Below, one piece after another: positions 1-6,364 of a stretch of 35,493 bases of DNA (position 1 is its first letter; each line of letters opens with the position of its first letter). Under the pieces are notes generated by a model. The model was not told the DNA's origin and searched no databases. It saw only the letters and a program-made list of their open reading frames with translations. The DNA is from Clostridiales bacterium (GTDB lineage: Bacteria; Bacillota; Clostridia; Christensenellales; Aristaeellaceae). The DNA is taken from assembly GCA_029012285.1 (NCBI GenBank), contig JAQXLU010000158.1, positions 1 to 35,493 of the forward strand, read 5' to 3'. A program made the translations under genes and the position numbers.

Positions 1-589
1 GAATTGGCCAGTATCCTGGGCGATTTCAACCCACGCACCCCGCGAGGGGTGCGACGGCATATTACTCCTCTGGCATATCCACTTGTGTATTTCAACCCAC
101 GCACCCCGCGAGGGGTGCGACAAGCATGACCTATAACACCAACAGCAATAAGGTTATTTCAACCCACGCACCCCGCGAGGGGTGCGACGGAGCTTGGTCA
201 GTTCATTGTCTCCTACATAAATTTCAACCCACGCACCCCGCGAGGGGTGCGACATCATGTACATAAATATCTTTCGTTTTATCAAACATTTCAACCCACG
301 CACCCCGCGAGGGGTGCGACTTCAGGTCTTTTTTCATTTCCGCAAACAGGTCGTAATTTCAACCCACGCACCCCGCGAGGGGTGCGACGCCGAGACGGGG
401 CGGCTAAACACCGGAGAAAAGATTTCAACCCACGCACCCCGCGAGGGGTGCGACCGGAAAGGAGCGACTATGACATTAGGGCAGATATTATTTCAACCCA
501 CGCACCCCGCGAGGGGTGCGACTCAGCACCTCGTCCAGCATGTGGGAATAGCTTTTATTTCAACCCACGCACCCCGCGAGGGGTGCGAC
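1..589 (-). CRISPR. Type I-C CRISPR array, nine repeats, left end outside window
   Basis: Nine identical 33-nt repeats lie at 23-55, 89-121, 156-188, 221-253, 288-320, 356-388, 422-454, 490-522 and 557-589, separated by eight unique spacers of 32-35 nt. Positions 1-22 are part of a further spacer, so the array continues to the left. Each repeat holds a perfect 8-bp stem, CGCACCCC with GGGGTGCG around a GCGA loop. On the minus strand the repeat begins GTCGCACCCC and ends TGGGTTGAAAT, the usual type I-C pattern, so the array is read leftward, in the same direction as the cas genes. The leader is therefore at 590-743, and the spacer at 523-556 is the newest. The repeats show no decay. Spacer targets cannot be determined from the window. 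Confidence 0.98.
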
Positions 590-743
590 TGCAAAAAGCG
601 CCAACACTTCATCGTGAGAATGCAGCACTTTTGCTAAAATTCATCCCAGCGCATCCTCTGCGCGTGCAGCGGATGGCAGAAGTTGACCGCGTTTCCCAGT
701 GCGAAGGGTGGCGCTTTTGATGAGCGCTTCCGTTTCGCACCGG
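590..743 (-). promoter_or_regulatory. CRISPR leader region
   Basis: This 154-nt stretch separates the cas2 stop codon from the first leader-proximal repeat and holds no credible gene, so by position it is the leader that drives the array and receives new spacers. Read on the minus strand it contains a hairpin (GCGCA, five-base loop, TGCGC) followed by TGGGATGAATT at about 641-664, which resembles the stem plus 3' handle of the genuine repeat. No strong promoter hexamers are evident. Assignment rests on position. Confidence 0.7.
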
Positions 744-1034
744 TTACAGCATCAGGACGCCTTCCGGGTCGTAGCCCGGCTTCGCGCCAATATGATCTAC
801 CTTTGTCTGGTAATGATTGCCCAGCTCGTAGAAGCGCAAACTGTCATGCGCCTGATCAATCAACGCGCTCAGCTCGGCCTTCAGCTGTTTGTATTGGGCA
901 GCGTCCAGCAGACACTCAAAGACGGAGTTCTGTACGCGATGACCATGCGCTGTGCACTTCTTCGCAACCTGCCGCAGCCGCCGTTTGCCGCCGCTTTCGG
1001 TGGTGTTGACATCGTAGGTGATCAGAATCAGCAT
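744..1034 (-). CDS. cas2: CRISPR-associated endoribonuclease Cas2
   Basis: The 96-residue protein begins MLILITYDVNT, the typical Cas2 first beta strand with its metal-binding aspartate (Asp8), and ends in the usual short beta strand. Its length matches type I-C Cas2 (about 96-97 residues). An upstream in-frame extension exists, but the family start is the ATG at 1034, 4 nt after the cas1 stop codon. Cas2 forms the central dimer of the Cas1-Cas2 integrase that inserts new spacers at the leader end of the array. It is the last gene of the cas5c-cas2 operon and directly precedes the leader. Confidence 0.96.
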   Translation of the reverse strand: MLILITYDVNTTESGGKRRLRQVAKKCTAHGHRVQNSVFECLLDAAQYKQLKAELSALIDQAHDSLRFYELGNHYQTKVDHIGAKPGYDPEGVLML

Positions 1035-1038
1035 ACGT

Positions 1039-2070
1039 TCACTTCCATAAAAAGGGTGGATATTGATCCAGGTCGCCGCACAGACAACGGGATAGCAGAA
1101 GCGCTTGAACATAGGGGACAAGCCCCCAGTACAGCTTCTCCTTTAAGAACGGATGGGTGATCTCCTCGCGCTTGCGGGCTTGCCATAAGGTGAGCACCTG
1201 CTTGCGGCCTTCATCGTTGAGCAGCACAGCGTTGTTTTCGTGTCGCTTGAAATGCTCCCGGCGGATGGCGTGGGTGTTGATGAGCGTCAGGACAAACCGG
1301 TCCGCAACGGCCGGGCGAAGCTCTTCCATCAGGTCGAGTGCTAGCGATTGGCGTCCCGGGCGATCCCGGTGGAGAAAGCCCACATAGGCGTCCAGCCCGA
1401 CAGCTTCCAGCGCCGATGCGCAATCGTGGGATAGCAGCGTATAAACAAAGGAGAGCAGCGCATTGACCCGGTCGACGGGGGGACGGCGGTTGCGATCCTC
1501 AAAGTGGAAGGCTTCCTTTTGATTGAGGATCAGCTCGTCAAAAACGCCGAAATAGGCGGCGGAGGTCAATCCTTCAAGGCCGCGCAGGCGATCCGGCTCC
1601 GTTTGCTGCAGGATATCCTCCAGCGAATTGGCCAGGCGCTGGCTGACGGCCTTCAGCCGCGGTGCATCCACACGCAGCGCATGGTCGCGCAGGGTGCGCT
1701 CGATGACCCAGCGGCTGTTGTAAACCTTGCCGAAGATGCAGCAGCGGGCGATCCGGCAGCTGTCAGCGGCGTTGTCCGCCATGCGGTACTGCGTCCGGCG
1801 CAGGAGCACATTACCGCGCTCCCAGCCGCAGGTGCGGGCCAGGTAATGGCCGTTCGGGGTCAGAAAGCAGAGGCTCACACCGCGCTCTGCACAGGCGCCC
1901 ATCAGCGCTGGACTGGCCCCCTTGTAGGAAAAGCAGACGATGCTCTCCAGGATCAGCAGCGGGTATTGCCCCTTTCGCTCAGCCCCGCAATGAATGACCA
2001 CGTTCTCGTTTTCCAGCGACAGATAGGCATCCTCGGAGGTGACAAAGAGCGTATTCAGCAGCTTTCTCAC
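1039..2070 (-). CDS. cas1: CRISPR-associated integrase Cas1 (type I-C)
   Basis: The 343-residue protein is the metal-dependent integrase of spacer acquisition. The expected active-site residues are visible: Glu166 in GLEGLTSAAYFG, His234 in GFLHRDRPGR, and the acidic cluster Asp246/Glu249 in LALDLMEELRP. An in-frame extension of 100 residues upstream is only cas4 read out of frame. The start is the GTG at 2070, giving VRKLLNTLFVT, and it overlaps the cas4 stop codon as GTGA, so the two genes are likely translationally coupled. Length and sequence match the type I-C branch. It acts with Cas2 and Cas4. Confidence 0.97.
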   Translation of the reverse strand: MRKLLNTLFVTSEDAYLSLENENVVIHCGAERKGQYPLLILESIVCFSYKGASPALMGACAERGVSLCFLTPNGHYLARTCGWERGNVLLRRTQYRMADNAADSCRIARCCIFGKVYNSRWVIERTLRDHALRVDAPRLKAVSQRLANSLEDILQQTEPDRLRGLEGLTSAAYFGVFDELILNQKEAFHFEDRNRRPPVDRVNALLSFVYTLLSHDCASALEAVGLDAYVGFLHRDRPGRQSLALDLMEELRPAVADRFVLTLINTHAIRREHFKRHENNAVLLNDEGRKQVLTLWQARKREEITHPFLKEKLYWGLVPYVQALLLSRCLCGDLDQYPPFLWK

Positions 2071-2729
2071 GGTGCGTCCTCCTTCTCCTGAAGATGCGCG
2101 CGCAGATACGCCGCCACGCTGGCGCTGCCCTGGGTGCGCGGTAGGCATAGCTCCCGCAGCGAGCAATCGGAACAGCCGCGATGGGCGCGTACCTGCGGCG
2201 TGTGGCCGCGGCCAAACAGGGCGTGCATCTCTGCAAAGGAAGCTTCCACCAGTGCCCGGAGCTCCGGCGTGAAGGCCACGCGGGTGCGCCTTCTGGTCTC
2301 GCCGTAGAACAGGCTGCCCTCTGGAATCTCGCACAGCAGCATTTCCTCCAGACACATGGCCTGAGCGCATAGCTGCGCTTCGTCTGCCTGATGCTGCTTG
2401 GGTGCGCCCTTCTTGTATTCCACCGGATAGACGCGCCAGAGCCCCTCGCGGTTGGATAGCCGAACTCCATGGACATCCCGGTAGAATTCCACCACGTCGC
2501 AGATGCCACTCACATTCATTCGCCGGGACTGCACCCGCAGCCCGCGAACGGTCAGCACATCGCCGCGCAGCTCTGTCTGCTTATCATCATGGGTGCGCGT
2601 GTGGAAAACGGCGCCGTCGGCTGTGTGCTCGTTTTCGGCCCACTGCTGCTCCAGGTGAATCAACGCCCACTGCCTACGGCAGTAGAGAAAGTGCTGGAGG
2701 CCTGAGAGCATGAGCGGTTCGCTGTCCAT
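2067..2729 (-). CDS. cas4: CRISPR-associated exonuclease Cas4
   Basis: The 220-residue protein is a RecB-like nuclease of the Cas4 family. Four cysteines placed to bind an iron-sulfur cluster are present: Cys17 in YCRRQW near the N-terminus and Cys186, Cys189 and Cys195 in the C-terminal CSDCSLRELC motif. The central VEYKKG motif supplies the nuclease lysine. In type I-C systems Cas4 trims prespacers and selects those next to the correct PAM before Cas1-Cas2 integration. The start used is the ATG at 2729, one base after the cas7 stop codon. MLSGLQHF (ATG at 2711) is an alternative. It overlaps cas1 by 4 nt. Confidence 0.95.
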   Translation of the reverse strand: MDSEPLMLSGLQHFLYCRRQWALIHLEQQWAENEHTADGAVFHTRTHDDKQTELRGDVLTVRGLRVQSRRMNVSGICDVVEFYRDVHGVRLSNREGLWRVYPVEYKKGAPKQHQADEAQLCAQAMCLEEMLLCEIPEGSLFYGETRRRTRVAFTPELRALVEASFAEMHALFGRGHTPQVRAHRGCSDCSLRELCLPRTQGSASVAAYLRAHLQEKEDAP

Positions 2730-2730
2730 G

Positions 2731-3639
2731 TCAGATCATCCGGATGCAGCGAACGCCTTCTGGCAGCGCGGCTTCATCCACGGTCACGGCATAGTCGGCG
2801 TAGCAACGAGGTGCATCAGGCTTCACGCGGCTGACCCTCACGGTGTCGAACAGCTTATAGGCTGGGGCTTCACCCAGCTCGCTGTCATGCTTGAACACAA
2901 TCAGCTCCCGAACAGCCATCTTGCCCCGTGCGGCGCTACGATCCTCCTCAAACATGTTGATGATGGCTTTCCACAGGAGCGACAGATCCTCCTCATCAAA
3001 GCCGGTGGTCTTACGGGCAAGGTTGGCGGATACAAAGCCCTCTGCCCGGTACAGGCCATAGGGAACGACGTATTTCCGGCCCATTTCGGTGCCCTTGCGC
3101 TCCGCATCACTCTCGGTGGTAATGGCCACACGGGTGATGGTCACCTCCTGGGGCACGATGGGATCAATCGAGCGGGCAAATCCCAGCTGCACTGGGCCGC
3201 GCACCTGACCGCAGTTCAGCGCGGCCTTGACAAAGGTCGTCATTACAGCGCCGAAGGTGCGCACATCGTAGAAGTTGCGGCACATGAAATCGCGAAGTTT
3301 CCTGTCCAGATCGGGATCATCCTTCTTGGCCTTCTTCGCATCGGTCACGCCGTAGTAGCGATAAGCGCGTTCATCGCTGCGGTTCAGCGGTACGTTGTCC
3401 TTGATGTAAATCTGATAGCCCTTGCCGCCCTCTGGCGCGTCCTCGGCGGGCTCCTCGTCCTTGACCATTTCCACATAGTTGCGGATCTTGCGCTTGAGGC
3501 ACACGTCCGTCACAATGCCTAAACCGGTTTCAGGGTCAATACGCGGCATGTTGCCCGCATCCGGGTCGCCGTTGGGATTGCCGTTCTCCACATCAAACAG
3601 GATCACAAAGTCGTAACGGTTCTTAATCGGTTCACTCAT
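2731..3639 (-). CDS. cas7c: Cascade backbone protein Cas7 (Csd2), type I-C
   Basis: The 302-residue protein is the Csd2/Csh2-type Cas7 that polymerises along the crRNA spacer as the backbone of Cascade. The N-terminal segment YDFVILFDVENGNPNGDPDAGN is the family hallmark. The start at 3639 has an AGGAGG site inside the end of cas8c, and the two genes overlap by 8 nt (3632-3639). Cas7 flips out every sixth crRNA base in type I complexes. This matters here because the predicted regulatory RNA mismatches its target at exactly those positions. Confidence 0.96.
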   Translation of the reverse strand: MSEPIKNRYDFVILFDVENGNPNGDPDAGNMPRIDPETGLGIVTDVCLKRKIRNYVEMVKDEEPAEDAPEGGKGYQIYIKDNVPLNRSDERAYRYYGVTDAKKAKKDDPDLDRKLRDFMCRNFYDVRTFGAVMTTFVKAALNCGQVRGPVQLGFARSIDPIVPQEVTITRVAITTESDAERKGTEMGRKYVVPYGLYRAEGFVSANLARKTTGFDEEDLSLLWKAIINMFEEDRSAARGKMAVRELIVFKHDSELGEAPAYKLFDTVRVSRVKPDAPRCYADYAVTVDEAALPEGVRCIRMI

Positions 3640-4030
3640 CGCGGTTGTCCTCCTTCTTCTGATAGCGCTTCTGCGTCTGATGATAGTAGCCCAGCTGGAA
3701 GATGCCCTGATCGGTCAGGTTCAGCCTGGCGGGGTAGGATTCGTCCATCATGCCCATGAGCGTTTGCAGCTGCTGCTGGAAATGGATGGACAGACCAGTA
3801 TCCAGCTTCTTCAGGTGCGCCTGACTGAGCCGGATCAGGGTGGGAAACACCACCTGGGGCGTGCAGCAGGCAGAATTGAAGTAGCGGTCGCGGATGGTTG
3901 CGTTGATGCCGGGATTCGCGGCTTGCTGCAAGCCTTCCAGCACCGCAAACAGACGGCCCAGCACATAGGGCGTATAGGCAGTGTCCTCGTTCAGTTTCAC
4001 TTGAGCCACCTCCGATATGATTTCTTTCAT
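3632..4030 (-). CDS. cas11c: Probable internal small subunit Cas11c inside cas8c
   Basis: Type I-C systems are known to make the small subunit Cas11c by internal translation from the cas8c message. In this gene the in-frame ATG at 4030, beginning MKEIISEVAQVKLNE, would give a 132-residue protein of about 15 kDa, the size expected for Cas11c. The segment is predicted to be mostly helical, as in Cas11 proteins. The upstream sequence CCCAGGGCAAC gives only a weak ribosome binding site, so the exact start is uncertain. Function follows from the family; the start is inferred. Confidence 0.55.
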   Translation of the reverse strand: MKEIISEVAQVKLNEDTAYTPYVLGRLFAVLEGLQQAANPGINATIRDRYFNSACCTPQVVFPTLIRLSQAHLKKLDTGLSIHFQQQLQTLMGMMDESYPARLNLTDQGIFQLGYYHQTQKRYQKKEDNRDE

Positions 4031-5386
4031 GTTGCCCTGGGACAAGTTTTTGAGGAGATATGCCTTGATGATGGACGCTTTACCCCAGGAGATGACATGT
4101 TCGGACCGGATGCGCAGCTGGGTCTGCTGGTAGAGCGTGGCCGGGTAGGGCGTGTCCGTCATGATGGAGCGCAACACGTCGCCGGTCATTTGGGGGGAAG
4201 CGTTCTTGTTGCTGGCATTGGGGTTCACGGTTTCCCGCAGCATTCCATAGATGGAGAGCGTTTCGTATTTCTCATAGGACGGGCGCTGAAGCTCCAGGCG
4301 CTTCTGATGGGCAATCAGGTGTGTGGCCAGATCGCCGAAGCTGCTTTGCAGGAAAAAGCGCACGGATAACCGGGCTGCGTTGGGCGCCAGTCCCAGAATG
4401 AAGAAGCGGTTATCCGGCTGCATGGGGAAGCGATCCCAGGTGGCCTCCAGCCCTTGACTGAGCCGCTCCAAGGCAAGCTGCAGTGCGGTATCGCGCACCT
4501 CGCTCGTGCCCATGAAGGCCGCGAAGGCGTCCGCGTATACGGTTTCTGCCGTCTCTGCCCAGAACACCATGGTCGTATCGCCGAAGAACAGGGTATGGTC
4601 GCGGTCAGCCAGCAGGTGGTTGAGCGCTGCGCCATAAGCAAATGCGGCCTTTTTACTGACGGGTGCGTTGCGCCCCTGTTCCTCATCGTGACCATAGGAT
4701 TCAAAGGCCCGGGCGTTGAAGCCCACCAGCGATGCACCCACGGACTGAGCCTCCCGCACGCCCTTGATGGAGGGATGCAAGCGAGCAATCTCCGCCACTT
4801 CGCCGGTGACCAGACAGCGCTGCCTCGCGTCATCCTCTGGCGACGCGTCATAGTGGTTCTGCCATGCATGCTGGATGGAGGGAACCTCATGGGCGTAGGT
4901 GTTTCCAAGACGGAACACCAGGTTGGCCGCTGATAGCTCCTTGAGCAGGGGGGCAAGCAGCGGATGCTCTGCGGCCTTCTGGGGCTCCCAATGCTGAAAG
5001 AACGCCAGGATCGCCTTTGCAAAGGGCTCGTCCACATCGTGCAGCAGCTTCTGATGCAGCGCGGCGCAGGCCTGAAAGCACTGAATGGAGCGCTCTGGCT
5101 TGCCCTTGCTGTCGATGCCCAGCATGTAGGCTGCGTTGTCGAAGAGGAAATTGGACTGAATTCCGACGGTGCGCTTTAACGGTTCGGGAACGGTCATGCT
5201 CTTGGGCGTCATGACCTTCTTTTTTCCCTGCTCCTTTTCCTCCCGCACATCCATTACCGCCATCAGCTGGCCTTCCTCATTCAGCCGCAGGGCATAGGAT
5301 ACCTTGACAGATAGCCAGCCGGGGCGTTCCAGCCTTCCCTGTTGCGCCAGCTGGTCGTAATAGCTGGCCAAAGCTTGCAGTATCAT
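3632..5386 (-). CDS. cas8c: Cascade large subunit Cas8c (Csd1)
   Basis: The 584-residue protein is the type I-C large subunit that reads the PAM and helps open target DNA. Its N-terminus MILQALASYYDQLAQQG is characteristic of Csd1. An upstream in-frame extension belongs to cas5c read in another frame. The start at 5386 overlaps the cas5c stop codon as ATGA. It lies third-to-last in the effector order cas5c-cas8c-cas7. The 3' part of the gene also encodes the small subunit from an internal start in known type I-C systems (see the Cas11c entry). Confidence 0.96.
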   Translation of the reverse strand: MILQALASYYDQLAQQGRLERPGWLSVKVSYALRLNEEGQLMAVMDVREEKEQGKKKVMTPKSMTVPEPLKRTVGIQSNFLFDNAAYMLGIDSKGKPERSIQCFQACAALHQKLLHDVDEPFAKAILAFFQHWEPQKAAEHPLLAPLLKELSAANLVFRLGNTYAHEVPSIQHAWQNHYDASPEDDARQRCLVTGEVAEIARLHPSIKGVREAQSVGASLVGFNARAFESYGHDEEQGRNAPVSKKAAFAYGAALNHLLADRDHTLFFGDTTMVFWAETAETVYADAFAAFMGTSEVRDTALQLALERLSQGLEATWDRFPMQPDNRFFILGLAPNAARLSVRFFLQSSFGDLATHLIAHQKRLELQRPSYEKYETLSIYGMLRETVNPNASNKNASPQMTGDVLRSIMTDTPYPATLYQQTQLRIRSEHVISWGKASIIKAYLLKNLSQGNMKEIISEVAQVKLNEDTAYTPYVLGRLFAVLEGLQQAANPGINATIRDRYFNSACCTPQVVFPTLIRLSQAHLKKLDTGLSIHFQQQLQTLMGMMDESYPARLNLTDQGIFQLGYYHQTQKRYQKKEDNRDE

Positions 5387-6030
5387 CGGTACACCTCGCA
5401 ATCCGTCAGGTCGAGGACCCCGTTGGTGAGCTGCGCCCGGAAGAACATGGGTGTGATGTCGTTCGGGTCGCTGTAATCCATGTCGTAGAGCATGAAGCCC
5501 AGGTCGCGGGTTTCGGGGATGGATGGGATCTCGCCACCCTCCCACAGGCGGAAGTGAGCGGTGCATTCCCGCGTGCCCAGATAGGGCTGGGAGTAGCACG
5601 TCCCCTTCCGCAGCCTACGCTTGATGATGTCCTGGAACTTGCCGGGATTATCCCCGGGGGCTGCCTGATCGGTCATGTCGAAATGCGCCTCGATGACGTA
5701 GTGCACATCCTTGAGCATCATGGCGGCACGCTGTTGGATGTCGTTGGATGTGGCGATGTACAGGGGCGCGTTGCTTGTCCCCATCATGGCCGAGCGCGCA
5801 GAGCTGGCCAGTAGCTTGCTTTTGACCTCGTTGCGCCGCATGTTGGTGAACCGGATGGGGTTCAAGACATAGATCCTGCGGATGTGCCATTTCAACCCTG
5901 GGTGATAGTATACACTTTCGATCATGCCACGGGCTGCGCTTGGGGTAGGGACATCGTACGACACACGTTCAACCTTCATTTCAGGCCGTGTAAACAGTGC
6001 GTAGTCTCCCCAGACTTCCATCCGAATCAA
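5383..6030 (-). CDS. cas5c: crRNA-processing Cas5c (Cas5d), TTG start
   Basis: The protein (215 residues from the chosen start) contains MEVWGDYALFTRPEMKVERV and VPTPSAARGMIESVYY, the hallmark of type I-C Cas5. In this subtype Cas5 replaces Cas6: it cuts the pre-crRNA at the base of the repeat hairpin and stays on the 5' handle within Cascade. The start is best placed at the TTG at 6030, because AAAGGAGG lies at 6040-6047, nine bases upstream; the ATG at 6021 is too far from it. A longer frame back to a GTG at 6120 coincides with the predicted transcription start and adds 30 residues unlike Cas5. First gene of the Cascade-adaptation operon. Confidence 0.93.
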   Translation of the reverse strand: MIRMEVWGDYALFTRPEMKVERVSYDVPTPSAARGMIESVYYHPGLKWHIRRIYVLNPIRFTNMRRNEVKSKLLASSARSAMMGTSNAPLYIATSNDIQQRAAMMLKDVHYVIEAHFDMTDQAAPGDNPGKFQDIIKRRLRKGTCYSQPYLGTRECTAHFRLWEGGEIPSIPETRDLGFMLYDMDYSDPNDITPMFFRAQLTNGVLDLTDCEVYR

Positions 6031-6076
6031 GGTCTGATTCCTCCTTTCGTTGTTGAATTCGTTGACATGTATTGTG

Positions 6077-6100
6077 TTCAGCCGCATAGCTGCGGCTGAA
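6077..6100. repeat. Perfect 10-bp inverted repeat in the cas5c leader
   Basis: TTCAGCCGCA at 6077-6086 is the exact reverse complement of TGCGGCTGAA at 6091-6100, with a four-base loop. It lies between the predicted transcription start (about 6120) and the TTG start of cas5c, so it would form a strong hairpin in the mRNA leader. It could equally be a DNA operator for a dimeric protein. It does not resemble the CRISPR repeat stem. Function unknown. Confidence 0.7.
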
Positions 6101-6126
6101 TACCGGGTACGTGTGATCACAAAGAC

Positions 6127-6155
6127 AATATATCACAGGTTCATTGGCTTGTCAA
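6127..6155 (-). promoter_or_regulatory. Promoter of the cas5c-cas8c-cas7-cas4-cas1-cas2 operon
   Basis: On the minus strand a perfect -35 box TTGACA (6155-6150) is followed after exactly 17 bases by TATATT (6132-6127), predicting a transcription start near 6120 and a leader of about 90 nt before the cas5c TTG codon. Without repression this should be a strong sigma-70 type promoter. Its -35 box sits 4 bp from the PAM-like TTT of the site matched by the repeat-like RNA, so a Cascade bound there would be expected to block RNA polymerase. Confidence 0.85.
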
Positions 6156-6159
6156 TTAC

Positions 6160-6179
6160 TTTATGTTATTGGTATGTAA
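6160..6179 (+). promoter_or_regulatory. Predicted Cascade target site for autorepression
   Basis: Positions 6163-6179 match the first 17 nt of the spacer-like segment of the small RNA (6283-6299) at 15 of 17 positions. The two mismatches are at positions 6 and 12, and pairing ends at position 18. Type I Cascade flips out every sixth crRNA base, so all bases that can pair do pair. The three bases on the PAM side (6160-6162) are TTT; the canonical type I-C PAM is TTC, so this would be a suboptimal PAM. The site is immediately upstream of the cas5c -35 box. Seed-length pairing like this is known to allow binding without target destruction. Confidence 0.75.
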
Positions 6180-6220
6180 AAATTTATGATTAACAATGTG
6201 CATGTGGCAAGAATCACCCC

Positions 6221-6249
6221 TTGGATTCTCCACGAACATATGCTATAAT
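6221..6249 (+). promoter_or_regulatory. Promoter of the CRISPR-repeat-like small RNA
   Basis: On the plus strand TTGGAT (6221-6226) and a perfect TATAAT (6244-6249) are separated by exactly 17 bases. The start site predicted about 7 nt after the -10 box is at 6256, the first base of the repeat-like element. There is no ribosome binding site or reading frame after it, so the transcript should be non-coding. It faces away from the cas5c operon and toward the 3' end of cas3. Confidence 0.85.
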
Positions 6250-6255
6250 ACTCAG

Positions 6256-6341
6256 GTCGGACGAGTGTCCGTGGGTTGAAACATGTTGTTGGTCTGTAAG
6301 CCAAGCAGGGGACAGGAGGCGCGCGCCGCTTCCTGTCCTTT
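6256..6341 (+). ncRNA. CRISPR-repeat-like regulatory RNA (CreR-like)
   Basis: A single repeat-like element at 6256-6282 begins GTCG and ends CGTGGGTTGAAAC. It matches the array repeat in transcript orientation at both ends, including 10 of the last 11 bases that form the crRNA 5' handle. Its hairpin is shortened to CGGAC-GAGT-GTCCG, so it is 27 nt instead of 33 nt. A spacer-like segment starts at 6283 and runs into a hairpin terminator at 6308-6341 instead of a second repeat. The first 17 nt of the spacer-like part match DNA at the cas5c promoter except at positions 6 and 12. Small RNAs of this design that make Cascade repress cas promoters (CreR) or toxin promoters (CreA of CreTA) are known from other subtypes. 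The repeat, promoter and target match are directly visible; repression is inferred. Confidence 0.82.
6308..6341 (+). terminator. Terminator hairpin of the small RNA
   Basis: GGACAGGA (6310-6317) pairs with TCCTGTCC (6331-6338), and pairing continues inward to a 12-bp stem with a five-base loop, followed by TTT at 6339-6341. The T tract is short, so termination may be incomplete. The hairpin begins about 27 nt into the spacer-like segment, standing where a second repeat would be in a normal array, and lies between convergent transcripts from the small RNA and cas3. Confidence 0.65.
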
Positions 6342-6364
6342 GCTGTCAGGCATAATGCGGGGCA

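Noticed and set aside
247-720. Open reading frames across the CRISPR array
   Set aside because: They consist of the repeat translated again and again (PRTPRGVR or THAPREGC) and are artefacts of the array.
1979-2509. Other long overlapping frames opposite or inside cas and transporter genes
   Set aside because: High GC keeps alternative frames open. These have low-complexity Arg/Ala/Pro-rich translations, lie wholly inside well-supported genes and lack ribosome binding sites.
6031-6162. A CreTA-type toxin RNA next to the repeat-like RNA
   Set aside because: In CreTA the crRNA-like RNA silences a short toxin gene. Here the targeted promoter leads directly into cas5c with a normal ribosome binding site, and the leader holds no separate small toxin frame, so Cas autorepression is the simpler reading.
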